In this document: positions 11,187-24,886 of the stretch, in pieces
Position numbering within the stretch: the first letter of the stretch is position 1
How the letters are laid out: every line of letters starts with the position of its first letter
Assembly (NCBI GenBank): GCA_034190875.2
Contig: CM067348.1
Coordinates: 40,038,295-40,102,294 of the forward strand
DNA from: Urechis unicinctus
Lineage: Eukaryota > Annelida > Polychaeta > Xenopneusta > Urechidae
Length of the DNA stretch: 64,000 nucleotides
Direction of reading: 5' to 3'
Notes under the pieces: model-generated
Database searches by the model: none
What the model was told of the DNA's origin: nothing
What the model saw: the letters and a program-made list of their open reading frames with translations, nothing else
Position numbers and translations under genes: made by a program

Positions 11187-11259
11187 TCCAGATTATACAA
11201 GTCTTCGAGTTTTGCACCACGACCAACTTCTAAGAAACTACAAAATCACTCTTAGAACA
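11187..11259 (+). repeat. Terminal 73 bp of the 3' LTR
   Basis: Matches 8253-8325 with one visible difference (TTGCACC versus TTGTACC). It is joined directly to reverse-transcriptase coding sequence. Confidence 0.8.
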
Positions 11260-11282
11260 CTTGCTGACCGACACTCTCACCA

Positions 11283-13288
11283 GGGATACCCTATATGAGC
11301 TCAGGAGGAATCTGTTGAACTGGTGGACAGCGATGATGAGGTGGAAACTGACTATGACTTCACTAATGATGCTGAGATGGACACTGATGATGGTATGGAG
11401 TATTAAGAAGTGTAAGGAAAATATTGTATTGTTTGTAGTGCATTGTCTAGGTCCCCATTCCCTTGAGCTCCCACACCCAGGGTCTTAGCCAGGATTTGAA
11501 AACTGCCCGTCCATCCCCATCCCAACCCCGTCCATCGCGTTATGACCAACTGAGTATTATAACGTGGTTTGTTGGCTTTCGCCCGAAAGCTGGGGGGGAT
11601 GGGGTTATGTGATTGTGTGTATGTGTGTGCGTGCGAGCGTGCGTGCGTAATGTGAAATATCAGGCCGTTGTTCTAAAGAAATTTAATTGCAAATTAATGA
11701 TACATCCTGCGCTGGCAAAAGCATACGTGCGAAATAAAAGCTTAGTCATAGACTTCGCGTCGATATGATATTTCACCCAATCGTAATTCGTGAGCTTCAT
11801 TCCCGAGCCGACAGTGCAGACTAGAAGTTTTTTTAGATCGAGGCAGACATTTCAGAATGATGCTCCAATCGACCGTGCACAATGTATGCCACCCTTCTAG
11901 TTGTCATTATTCTTACAAACCTCGAACATATCGTGTATCATTTTAGAGATGGTATAATATCGACACGGACTGGGACTTTGTTTTTAGAGGAGACGAAGCT
12001 GGTCGTAACGCCCTTCACCATGGCTAAAGTATTATGACGCTGATTAAACCCCATGCGTCATAAAAAGCGTTATCAACCAAAACAGAATTAATTTTGATCG
12101 TAGATGAGCGACCAGCGTGCTGGGTCGCTGTTTGTCTTTAAATGAGCTGTCTATACTGGCTTGGCTAATGAGAGACATCGAGTTTTTAATCCGCTACACG
12201 GCGCCACGGAGTAATGCGGTCCCTCGCCCGCTTCCGGTATTCTAATACACACAGTTTACCATAGAAGGTTGTGCAACATCGTTATTTTTGATTGAAACCT
12301 TTCGAGTTATATCGTTGGTAACATTGGAGCAAATCATTACTGATGGATTACTGTTCAGATATATATTTTATCCGATTTATGACGGGTATATGATGGATTC
12401 CTTAATGGCTATTGTGCTATCAATTGCTTGTTAATTTTTTTCAGAGCAACCAAGTTAAAAATGCTAATGCTATGGAGTTAGCTGGCCTGAAGCTAGCCCT
12501 GAAATCCCTGTCTGCGAATGGCTTGACCGAAGAATCCATCACCACTGACAGATATTTTGCGGTGAAAAAGTACATGAGGGATGAGTAACTTACAGTCCAA
12601 CACTGGTTTGATGTGTGGCATGTTGCCAAAGGTTAGTTTCTTTGTGTGACTTAAACTAACACTAACGCTCCGTGTAGCAATTAAAAGAATATTTAACATG
12701 TTCGCATACCAAATTTATATATTAGCATTAAAGACAAACACATACTTATTTGTAAATGAAGGGATCACGAAGGGAAAAGAAAAGACTGAGTGTGTGGGCT
12801 AGTAGCATTTCAAGTCATGTTTAATGGTGTGCTGCCTCAAGCGATGGAGATGGGGATCTGGTCAGAGCAAAGTGGCTCTCTGTCACTAGGCATGTCGTCA
12901 ATGAGCACGTGGGGCATGGAGAGCTGTACCCGGAATGTGAGCATGCACTACTAGAGGACAGGAAGTGGATACTGAAGGGTCGGTATTAGTTTTGAATCAT
13001 ATAATAGTTTTTATAGAAATATTTACTTCAGGGTAGTGTAATCAAATTAGTCAAAATGGTGAAATCAATGCCCCTGTGGACTACTTTATCAAAGAAATGT
13101 AATCTAAATTGATATGTGTGTCAACCAAAAATAGGATCGAAGACACACAAAGAGCAAACATCTCTTAAAAGACGTTGGAAGACTCTCCCCATCAGAGCAG
13201 ACATCAAGCCTAGAATCATTTCACAAGGTGGTCATATTCCTCGCACCAAAGAGTGTCCACTATCCCTATGCCACCATGGAGGCCAGGT
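11283..13288 (+). pseudogene. DDE-type transposase-like gene, copy 2, decayed
   Basis: Plus-strand paralogue of the gene at 2509-4985. Recognisable exons are an acidic block ESVELVDSDDEVETDYDF (about 11300-11405); 12445-12631, SNQVKNANAMELAGLKLALK, ITTDRYFAVKKYMRDE, FDVWHVAKG; about 12758-12978, WCAASS and VRAKWLSVTRHVVNEH; and about 13135-13288, KHLLKDVGRLSPSEQTSSLE. The 12445-12631 exon is 187 bp, the same length as exon 3936-3750 of copy 1, and both keep AG/GT borders, so the introns are ancestral to both copies. There is a stop inside the 187-bp exon, another before WCAASS and an indel in the last exon. The cysteine-rich second exon is missing from 11410-12440. The 5' end abuts the truncated LTR at 11259. 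Confidence 0.65.
11410..12440. other. Intron-like spacer of transposase copy 2; no feature
   Basis: No coding segment was found where copy 1 has its YESC exon. A short GTGTGTATGTGTGTGCGTGCG low-complexity stretch lies at about 11614-11648. Confidence 0.4.
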
Positions 13289-13346
13289 TATACCAATAAA
13301 ATAACATATTTTGAAATTCCATTGTGTATATTTGATTTGGGGTTGT

Positions 13347-13980
13347 ATGAAGTCAAGGTCCCCTAGCCCCTTGGCTGCGGCCCCTGTTTACTTGTTAATG
13401 ATATTCAATATCAGAAGCCGTGTCTCTCGGGTATTTTTGAGTCATTGTCTCTGACTGGTCAGTGTCACATTTTCCGAAGATTCGGCGCCATATTTGTTTT
13501 TGCACGCTCCGTTTTAGACCTCTTTTGACATGAACTCTGCTGCTTGATGGGTCGTGACTGTGTTTTGTGAATGTGCTTGCGAGGGCGGGGAAACATTTTG
13601 CTATACGTTGTTAGCTACTGCTTTCGATGCAATGCTTGGAATGGGTCAGGGTTCGACAACAATGGTTGTCCGCTTGCCCTGGACAAGTGATTTGTCATAT
13701 CGGACCAGTGACTTGCCTAGTCAACTGGTCCAACCGGACGAGTGATTTTTATGAGCCGGACACGCATTCTACAACACCCCGATTTGTTGTTTCACACTGA
13801 GCGGCACCCTTAATCACACAGTCGGCGAGAGAAGCAGACACACAACTGGTCTCTCTCTATAACTGACTGTATAACGTAAACATACAATCATGCAGCTATG
13901 CGATTAAAGCGCTTGTTGAGGTGCCAATTTGAACTTGTGGGACGCCCAGAAGACATTCAGAGTGTTCTCATTACATAAAG
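13347..13980 (+). repeat. Partial copy of the 51.8-kb inverted-repeat transposon
   Basis: Shares GTCAAGGTCCCC, AGCCGTGTCTCTCGG, GATTTGTTGTTTCAC, CACAGTCGGCGAGAGAAGC and GCGATTAAAGCGCTTGTTG, in order, with 51898-52370. An extra block at 13655-13740 with CAGGGTTCGAC, GGACCAGTGACTTG and ACTGGTCCAACC is absent from the other copy and resembles subterminal repeats of hAT-like elements. Confidence 0.65.
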
Positions 13981-15198
13981 TTGGTTATCAACAGGTTGGT
14001 TAATTTGGCTGGCTCTCCTCAGAATCTGAAGTGTCAATGGCTGGAAGAGAGGGACGGGCTTTCTTATTCTTGGATGTAGAAGCTCGTGCCTGTCAACACA
14101 TAGGATAGAAGATAATGTAATAAGTGGATATATTTTACAGATTTATAAAACAGTATGATTCTGTAATTCATATCACATTAATGCTTAAAATGAGAAAAAA
14201 CCCTGAGCACGGACAATGACCTTACGAGTCCACGCCCCTTGCGGATCGTTGGGTCAAGCCTGGGCGGAACGAGCCGGCTTTACCTGAACCAATGAGGTGT
14301 CAGCTGATCGAGCGGTTTGACATTATTAAAAAACAAATGTCATATGTCAACCATATCCTCACTTTGCTTCTAGATTTCATGTTACTGGTGTTGTTATTTA
14401 CTCATGGATATGTGAAATATATAGTAGTTTATCAATATGAACACTGAATATTTTACACAGCGGGATTGATGTTCCCACACCAATAAATGATATGATTGTT
14501 CAACCTCAAATTGTCTTTTTTGGTAGCAACTAACAGTGGATAACTTACTATTTGGTAGGTCGTCCATCCATTTGAATTAATTGATATTTGGAGGCTTCCA
14601 GTACATATTTGTTAAGTCAGTTTGCTAGGAAACCAGGATGCTTGGTGATGCATGGCCATTCCTCCATTATAGCCATCACTCTCTCCAAACTTCTGCAGCA
14701 CACACTCTCTCTGGCTGTGTCCACTGGGATGCAGTGTTGACAGCTACACCTAAGTTAGATAAATAAGACTGTCATTGTAATTCTATATATGAAATTAATG
14801 TAAAAGGGAAATACTTGATATACTGCATGCAAAAATCTGTCCACAATATTGAATGTGCTGAAGGTACAATGACAAAGCCGCATTTACTAGCCAAGTACTA
14901 TTTGTGGTAGTAGTTAGGTCTGTCAACATACCATCTTCAACTTACAGAATGTGTTAATTTATTAGGTAACTTATACTAAAGAGTATGTTTCACCAGTTAA
15001 CATAGTTCAATAAAGCTTGGGAAGGGTATACTATTTTGACCATTAGTCAAGATTTTTTGTGGATTCTGCATCCGAAGCGCATTTCCGAGTCTGACTTGGA
15101 TGATTCCCGCCCGTATTGGCTAAAATAAATAGCCATGGACATAATTTGCCCAATTGTCATGTAATGGGGCCTCGTTATCTTCATCAGAAGACGACGTG
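13981..15198. other. No recognised feature
   Basis: AT-rich non-coding sequence on both strands; no domain, RNA gene or repeat was recognised. Confidence 0.5.
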
Positions 15199-15202
15199 GC
15201 TT

Positions 15203-16511
15203 TGTTACGACCCAACTTGAAATCCGGCCAATTTTAAAACTGTCCTGAACCAACTTTCAAGATGGGTTGACCCATTTTAAAATTGGACGGCGGGTTGGCA
15301 GGCACGGCTGGCATGGAAAGCCGCGGCGCGTTTATTACATTATTAGCTTGTTGTGCCAAAGTAAATCGCACTGCATGGTGATTCAGACTGCACTCACGGT
15401 GTACCCGTGGGCCTTATTTTACCTCTGCCCAGTAGGAATATGTTTTCGTCCACTGTCTATCTGTTTGTTTGTCTGTTAGCAAAATATCTCAGAATGGATT
15501 TTCATGAAACTTTCAGATATGTATGATCGGGTACCAAGGACGAATCCAATAGATTTTGGAAAAGATCTAGATGTGACCTTGGCCATTATTTTAAGTTAGG
15601 GCAAGTAATTAGCTGGCACAACTTAATATATTCGATGTAAAGGACAATATACACTTGCAATAATTATCAGCATGGGTTCCCTCCCATCCAAATGGGTCCC
15701 TCGTCTTATTATTTCTGTGCAATTTATCCCAACATGGTCTCAGCCTAACCCATTATTTTAAGTTCGGGAAAGTTAATGGCTGACCCAACTTAAAATACTC
15801 CATGTAAATGAAACTATACACTTGCAATAATTATCAGAATGGGTTCTGACCCAATGTTAACTCAATATACATAACTTCCACTAATTGGTTATAGATAGTT
15901 TTAACGCCGATGGGGGTAAACTGAATACAGTTTTGGGTAGCCTAGTGCATGCTTAGTACCAGACAAGAGTTATCTCTTGGGTTCTCCCTCCCATATTTTT
16001 TTACCTAGGGCAAATCTGATTTTTTACTTAATGCAGTGATACCTACGCTCGCGCCAAATTACGGCTAGTGTCAAGCTAGTCTCGGGAAAGCTATCTCCGT
16101 GTAACGTCATAATGCTAGCCATATTGTGATTGGTATGGATATTTGTTTTGCATTTTGAAAGCTTTATTTAAGGTACCAGCCACCTTTGAGATACGATTAG
16201 TATTTTAGAGGATTAAACAATTGAATTGAACGTATATACACACATAGTTCCAACCCCAAATAAGTATATCGCGACTTTACGTGTGTTATAACAATTGAAA
16301 AGCAGGGTTATCGGAATAGGCTGAAGTGACAAGAAAGTGAATATAAGAGAAATAATGATTATAAAGATCGGTCAGGGAAAATAGGCTGTGTACATTCAGA
16401 ATTTCTCCAACTGACGCATTCAAGGCATTCGACTGTCCAATTTTAAAATGGGTCAACCCATCTTGAAATTTCAAGTTTAAAATTGACGGGATTTCAAGTT
16501 GAGTCGTAACA
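15203..16511. mobile_element. 1.3-kb DNA transposon with ~85-bp terminal inverted repeats and GCTT duplication
   Basis: The left end reads TGTTACGACCCAACTTGAAA and the right end is its inverted match (TTTCAAGTTGAGTCGTAACA). The similarity continues through CAAGATGGGTTGACCCATTTTAAAATTGGAC, with a small gap, for about 85 bp on each side (15203-15291 and 16430-16511). GCTT flanks both ends (15199-15202 and 16512-16515), as expected of a 4-bp target duplication. There is no transposase, so this is a non-autonomous element. Inside are two direct copies of a block about 95 bp long (15584-15676 and 15751-15846), ending CACTTGCAATAATTATCAG. Superfamily not assigned. Confidence 0.75.
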
Positions 16512-16591
16512 GCTTCATGTAAATACGGTGTAATCTTAAAACCTAAAAAATCGCTCTTCGCTTCTCTCGCTCGCAGTCAAATTCTCTTGAA

Positions 16592-16825
16592 GGCCGTGCA
16601 GCAAATGTGACGTCACGCAACCTGCCCATAGCGGCCAACTGAGGCAAAATGGCATCGAGAAGATAGCTTCGTATTTTCTTCCGAGTGGGACCTTATCGGT
16701 GGATTTTTAGCGTTTATGCATATCGATGCAATGAATTATGGGGCCACGTTGGTTAATGAGTTATTAATCTTTATTTTGAAACATATAATTAAGAAATGAT
16801 GAAAATCGTTGTATTTGACCTTTAA
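16592..16825. repeat. Repeat flank shared with 33227-33450
   Basis: From GCAGCAAATGTGACGTCACG to TATTTGACCTTTAA this matches, inverted, the DNA next to MITE copy 2. The MITE and this flank therefore moved or were duplicated together. Confidence 0.7.
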
Positions 16826-17267
16826 AGAGACTGTTCAGCCACATATAAGGCAATCAGGGATCATTTCGTTATTACATTACTACGATTAACGCAGACGTAA
16901 GTAATGACATCTTCTAATTTGTGCCGCCGAGTTTACATGATGGAAGTTATGTTGATAAGTTTTTAACATCATTATTTGACTGGAAATGTTCATGATATAC
17001 TGTGGAGATCTTTTTTATTCAGTTATGTCGTTCCATGGATAACGGTGCCTCCCTAAAACCATGAACTACACAAATGTTAGCTGTAAATCATAACGCGCTC
17101 TGAATTTACCTCGCTAACGATGTGTATTCTTCCGCTTTAGTTACATAATGTAAATTTCATAAAATCTTCACTCATTCAAGTTGTGGGCATAATTGTGCAC
17201 ACATTAGACCGACAAGCAGGAAGGATAATGTCCGACAACATAAATGGCGACTGTCGAAGCAAGGATC

Positions 17268-17432
17268 TGTGATATCCCCGCATAATTGACATTATGAATG
17301 ACTACATTTCACTAGTTGTAATAGCATTCGCCAGGTGGCGCGATAGGGGGTTCCGTTTCTGTAAGTTCGAGAATAAACACGTGTAAAACTTCATGGATCT
17401 GTTATGTGATTGCTACACAGTAGAACGTCACA
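17268..17432 (+). repeat. 5' LTR of the young Ty3 element
   Basis: 165 bp, TG...CA ends, with an AATAAA at about 17372 (GAGAATAAACACG). No strong TATA box is visible. Confidence 0.92.
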
Positions 17433-17435
17433 TTT

Positions 17436-17452
17436 TGGCGACAAGGATGGGA
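17436..17452 (+). promoter_or_regulatory. Primer-binding site of the young Ty3 element
   Basis: TGGCGACAAGGATGGGA begins three bases after the LTR and starts with TGG, the complement of a tRNA CCA end. The tRNA is not identified. Confidence 0.6.
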
Positions 17453-17639
17453 TACTGTAAGCCCAAAATATCCATAGAAGTGAGTGTTTATTAATTTCTA
17501 AACGAACCCCCGTGTAAAGTCCATTGATTTTAATGGTGAAGTCGGAATCCGTCCCGCTCGAATCGTGTTTGACCTTCCTGACCTTTGAACTACGAAATAG
17601 TGTCAAGGACATTTCTGTATTCAAAATATAGAACACAAC

Positions 17640-20600
17640 ATGCCGACGCACGGACATCTAAACTCATTCAATGTGAATGAGGACTGGAACAGTTATAAGG
17701 AACAATTGGAGTTCTACTTTTTGGCAAACGATGTCAGTGACGATGATAAGAAGAAAGCCATTTTGTTGAGTTGTTGTGGACCTGAAACATACCGCATTGC
17801 TCGGAATCTTGTACACGAGCCGAGTCGATTGACTGACAAGAACTATTCGGATATTGTGAAGCTGTTGACTGAACATTTCTGTCCAAAACCATCTGCAACT
17901 ATCCAGCGAGCCAAATTTAACTCATCTTACAGAGAACCAGGCCAGTCAGTTTCTGAATTTATTGCTGAGCTGAAACGACTTTCTGAACATTGTAACTTTG
18001 GTGATCAATTGGAACAAAATTTGGCAGATCGGATATTGGTGGGTATTCGTCATGAACGGATAATGACAGCGTTGTGTGATGTGACTGACTTGACATATGC
18101 TAAGGCATTGGACATTGCTTTAAGTTATGAAGCCACAGATAAGAGTGTAGCAGCGCTTCAATCATCAAGCATCAAGTCACAAGCCATCAATGATACACCT
18201 GGTGCCACAGCAAACAGGGTGCATACAATGCAAGCCAAGAAAGGTTATCCCAAGCTTGCAAATAAGAAGCCATCATTCCAACCACCCCAACATCAACATC
18301 AAAAACAGTGTTATCGTTGCCTCTCACAAAAGCATCATCACAGCAAATGTTTCGCTAAAGATATGATTTGTAACTACTGTCACAAGAAAGGACACATTGT
18401 CAAGGCATGTAGAAAGAAAAATGGTTGTCAAATTCAAAAGACATGTCATGTCTCCGAACAACCACTACAGACCATTACCACTGATGACATTGTGGAAGAA
18501 TCACTATATACTGTTCACTCTGTCAGTGACCGGATCGGTCCTGCACCTCCGCTAATGGCAGTGATGGAGGTAAACGGAAAAGAGCTTGAAATGGAGATTG
18601 ACACAGGAGCATCAGCCACTCTGATGAGTAAAACAAAATTTGATGAATTTTTCCAGTCAAAGCAGCTCAAGAAAAGTAGATGTAGTCTATCCACTTATAC
18701 AAATGAGAAGATCAAAGTGGAAGGAGAAATTGAAGTCTCAGTCAAACATAATGGACAGGAAAAGAATCTGCCCATTCTAGTGGTATCTGGTAGTGGTCCA
18801 ACACTACTGGGTAGGAACTGGCTGCAACATGTCAAAGTCGACTGGGGCGAGGTACATGCTATCAATGTACACGGTACATCTAAAATCAACCAGTTGTTAG
18901 AACAGTATGATGAACTGTTTAGTGATGAACTAGGTCAGCTTAAAGGAGTATCCGCACAACTACAAGTACCTGCTGATGCTAGACCATGCTTCTTCAAAGC
19001 CAGACCTATTCCCTATGCACTGAGGGATCGTGTTAATGAAGAGATTGATAATCTGGAAGCAAAAGGAGTAATAGAAAAGGTCCAGCATTCTGATTGGGCA
19101 GCCCCAATTGTACCAGTAGTTAAACGCGATGGAAAGAAGATAAGATTATGTGGTGACTACAAGGTGACTGTTAACTCTGTAGCAAAAACAGACACATATC
19201 CAATTCCGCGTGTGGAGGATCTATATGCTAGACTTTCTGGTGGACAAAAGTTCAGTAAACTAGATCTCAGTAATGCCTACCTGCAAGTAACACTACATCC
19301 GGATAGCAGGAAGTTCACTACAGTCAACACACCACGTGGACTGTTTCAGTACAAACGTTTGCCGTTTGGCATTTCGTCAAGTCCGGGAATCTTCCAGCGA
19401 TGTATGGACAATTTGCTTGGTGACCTACCTGGTGTATGTTGCTACTTGGATGATGTGCTCATATCCGCACCATCGGTGGAGGAGCATCTCTCGATTCTGG
19501 AAAGAGTATTCCAACGTCTCTGTACAGCAGGATTGCGTCTAAAGAAGGACAAGTGCACCTTCTTATCCAGTGAAGTATCATATCTAGGACACAAGATTGA
19601 TGCATCGGGACTGCATCCTCTTGATGACAAAGTGAGAGCTATCGTAGAAGCTCCACAACCAACCTGTATAGCTGAATTGAGATCGTACCTGGGCATGCTT
19701 AACTATTACAGTAAATTCCTACCTGATTTGGCTACCATACTCGCTCCACTTCATCACCTACAGAGGGAAAGATGTCGTATTCAAGTGGGGTGATTCTCAA
19801 ACAGCTGCATTCAACAAGTCAAAGGAACTTTTGAATTCATCTCGGTTGTTGGTACATTATGATCAGGGGCAGCCAGTGGTGGTTGTTTCATGTGACGCAT
19901 CTCCATACGGCGTTGGGGCCGTTATGTCCCACGTATTCCCTGATGGTACAGAAAAGCCAATTGCTTTCGCTTCAAGATCGCTCAGCGTTGCAGAGAAGAA
20001 TTACTCTCAGCTTGATAAAGAAGGATTAGCTGTCATATTTGCAGTACGCAAATTTCATCAATATCTTTGGGGACGCAGATTCTCCATTATGACGGATCAT
20101 AAACCTTTGTTGGGTTTGTTAGGGGGAAACTAAGCCTGTACCAGTGATGGCGTCTCCTCGTGTTCAACGCTGGTCACTGATACTAGGGACATATGATGAC
20201 TACCACCTAGTTTATAGACCTGGATCGGCTAACGCCAACGCTGATGCAATGAGCAGACTTCCTTTGAAAGATTCACCAATTAACCCTCAGCCTCCTGGAG
20301 AAATTGTGTTGTTATTGAATCATATTAATGATCAGACTACTCTATCAGTGAACCTGATTAGACAATGGACTCAGAAAGATCCAACATTGAGTAAGATCTA
20401 TGAGTTACTCCAACAAGGTTGGCCTGAAGGTCTACAAGTGGATGAACCTTTAAAACCCTATGCTAGCAGGAGGATGGAACTTAGCATAGAAGATGGATGT
20501 ATCTTGTGGGGTATTCGTGTGGTTATTCCCCCACAAGGTCAGAAGAGAATTCTTGATGAATTACACACCGCTCATCCTGGTGTTACCAAAATGAAAACAT

Positions 20601-21711
20601 TAGCTCGGAGCTATGTGTGGTGGCCTCACATTGACGTGGACATTGAGTCAGTGGTGCGTGAATGCAACAGTTGTCAAGCTATTCGCAAACCTCCCCCCGG
20701 AAGCACCCCTACATCCCTGGGAATGGCCCGATACCCCCTGGGATCGCCTCCATATTGATTACGCTGGTCCATTTATGGGTAAAATGCTACTGATCATAGT
20801 GGATGCATGTTCTAAATGGATTGACTGTCATGTCATGTCCTCCAGCACCTCAACAGTAACCATCGAGAAATTGACTGAAAGTTTTGCCATACATGGTCTT
20901 CCAAGGACAATTGTAAGTGACAATGGATCGTCATTCACCAGTGAGGAATTCCACAAATTTACTCGCTCAAATGGCATCCAGCATATCACATCCAGCCCGT
21001 GGCATCCCGCTACCAACGGATTGGCAGAAAGAGCAGTTCAGACTATGAAATCTGGTGTTAAAAAGATGGAAGGAGGAACTTTGGAAAGTAAAGTGTCACG
21101 CTTCCTGGCTCGATATAGAATCACGCCTCACAGCACCACCGGTGTTACACCATCAGAACTGTTAATGAAACGTAAAGTCAGATCACGCCTGGATCTTATT
21201 CGTCCAAGCATCACAACACGTGTTCTTGCTTCTCAATCAAAGCAGAAGTACTACCATGATCAACACACCCATCCACGTACCATTGAAGTGGATGACACTG
21301 TGCATGCCAAGAACTTTGCATCCGGCTCTCCCTGGCTAGCCGGTACAGTAATTGACAAACCTGGACCTTTGTCATTCCGTGTGAAAACTAGAGGACGGTA
21401 GAGTAATCCGTCGTCATCTGGATCATATGAGGATGCGCTACAGCAGTGGTAACTTACCCGTGGACTCGCCTATAGTTACGCCGAATGACGACGTACGTGC
21501 AACACCACACTTACCTGATTCTGGAGTGCATATACCTAGAGTGGTTCCAGTTGAATCTCAGAACATTCAAATTCCTAGTGTTTCACCCTCTGCTACACCC
21601 AATGTTGAAACACCCAAACCTGAAGTAAGTGTGTCACCTGCCCGGATCAATGGTGGACGCCAGTCTACACGTAGGAGTAATCCACCAGCGAGATTGATCG
21701 AACAGATGTGA
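17640..21711 (+). pseudogene. Ty3/gypsy gag-pol polyprotein with four frameshifts
   Basis: The first 717 codons from ATG 17640 hold gag (EQLEFYFLANDV), two zinc knuckles (CYRCLSQKHHHSKC near residue 224 and CNYCHKKGHIVKAC near 244) and the protease site EIDTGASATLM (near 319). Reverse transcriptase follows, with KLDLSNAYLQV, LPFGISSSPGIFQ and YLDDV (near 601). RNase H (VVSCDASPYGVGAV, DKEGLAVIFAV, MTDHKPLLGL) follows in the next frame (19831-20133). The integrase HHCC domain (HTAHPG to CNSCQ) lies at 20570-20680, and the catalytic core has DYAGPF, TIVSDNGSSF and GLAERAVQT. The tail ends at 21711. Frame breaks fall near 19760, 20120, 20695 and 21390, mostly in or beside short homopolymers. All catalytic residues appear intact. 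Either the copy has just started to decay or the assembly has indel errors. Confidence 0.9.
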
Positions 21712-21831
21712 TTCCATTGAACATTGAGCTATTTTGATGATGATTATTAATATTATTATTTGGTAACATTCGTACAGTATTGATAGTTTGCATTTTGTCT
21801 GATATATCATGGAAGTCATGATTAAGTAAGT

Positions 21832-21840
21832 GTGGAGGAA
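21832..21840 (+). promoter_or_regulatory. Polypurine tract of the young Ty3 element
   Basis: GTGGAGGAA sits directly before the 3' LTR, where plus-strand DNA synthesis would start. Confidence 0.6.
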
Positions 21841-22005
21841 TGTGATATCCCCGCATAATTGACATTATGAATGACTACATTTCACTAGTTGTAATAGCAT
21901 TCGCCAGGTGGCGCGATAGGGGGTTCCGTTTCTGTAAGTTCGAGAATAAACACGTGTAAAACTTCATGGATCTGTTATGTGATTGCTACATAGTAGAACG
22001 TCACA
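21841..22005 (+). repeat. 3' LTR of the young Ty3 element
   Basis: 165 bp, one visible mismatch with the 5' LTR; followed by the GGATC duplication. Confidence 0.92.
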
Positions 22006-22143
22006 GGATCTTTTTTCTGAGACCACAGCGCCGCGTAGCGACTGAAAGTCTGAAAATGTAACATTTTTGGTTTCCAAGGTGCTGTTACCAAGCAGCTTGC
22101 TAGGCAACCACTTTCCTTATATGGGGCTGAACAGTCTTTTTAA

Positions 22144-22550
22144 CATAAGCCCGTTTGATCTCCAAATTAAAGCTTTTGGTAATAGAAGGTCACCCCGAAT
22201 GACCCCAAACACCCGATTAGCCAATCACAGCTCACCACATCAAGCCACCCCAATTTTTCACTATAAATACTGCTGCATTAGATACAGAGAGATGTACAGA
22301 GAGAGACAAACACACACAATGAGAAAATACGTACAAATCAGAGATCATCAAGAAAGAGCGTGCCAGTCAGCGGAGACAAATAAAGCTCAAATAGAACTAC
22401 ATTAAACTCTCGAGTATCTTACTACAAGCGTCTACGAATACCTAGTGCTAGAGTCAACCGGACTAATCTCTCGTCCCTCATCACCATCCCCGACTTAAAG
22501 ACGGTTACCTCTGGTCATACTGATTTTAAGTTGGTGCCGAACGATCAACT
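22144..22550 (+). repeat. LTR-like relic
   Basis: Contains a CCAATCACA box (about 22220), a TATA-like CTATAAATAC (22261), AATAAA (22379-22384) and a TGGTGCCGAACGATC stretch (22532) resembling a primer-binding site. No second copy or internal coding region was found, so the call rests on promoter-like architecture only. Confidence 0.35.
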
Positions 22551-24846
<2,296 letters not shown>

Positions 24847-24886
24847 TACACACACATATATAGTAGGTTATTAAAGTCGTTGTCCT

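Larger units (their letters stand above)
8004..11259 (+). mobile_element. Ty3-like LTR retrotransposon, internally deleted
   Basis: A 5' LTR (about 8004-8325) is followed by TGGTGGAGAATCCGGG (primer-binding position), gag (8433-9905), protease and the start of reverse transcriptase (to about 11186). The reading then jumps directly into the last 73 bp of the LTR (11187-11259). Most of RT, all of RNase H, integrase and most of the 3' LTR are deleted. The 5' start is uncertain because I could not match a target duplication. In-frame stops at 8985, 9378, 10786 and 10978 and a frame change near 10290 show that the copy is dead. Confidence 0.7.
17268..22005 (+). mobile_element. Young Ty3/gypsy retrotransposon, 4738 bp
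   Basis: Two 165-bp LTRs begin TGTGATATCCCCG and end GAACGTCACA, and differ at one visible base (CACAG versus CATAG). GGATC is duplicated at 17263-17267 and 22006-22010. Between the LTRs are a primer-binding site, a single gag-pol reading with four single-base frame changes, and a purine tract. Domain order is gag, protease, RT, RNase H, integrase; there is no envelope and no chromodomain was recognised. Near-identical LTRs imply a recent insertion. Confidence 0.93.
16826..22139. mobile_element. TTAA-flanked MITE, copy 1, split by a Ty3 insertion
   Basis: The left terminus AGAGACTGTTCAGCC (16826) is preceded by TTAA. The right terminus GGCTGAACAGTCTTT (to 22139) is followed by TTAA. Removing the Ty3 element (17268-22005) and one 5-bp duplication leaves 571 bp, the same length as copy 2. 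TTAA targets are typical of piggyBac and Kolobok elements. No coding capacity. Confidence 0.85.
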
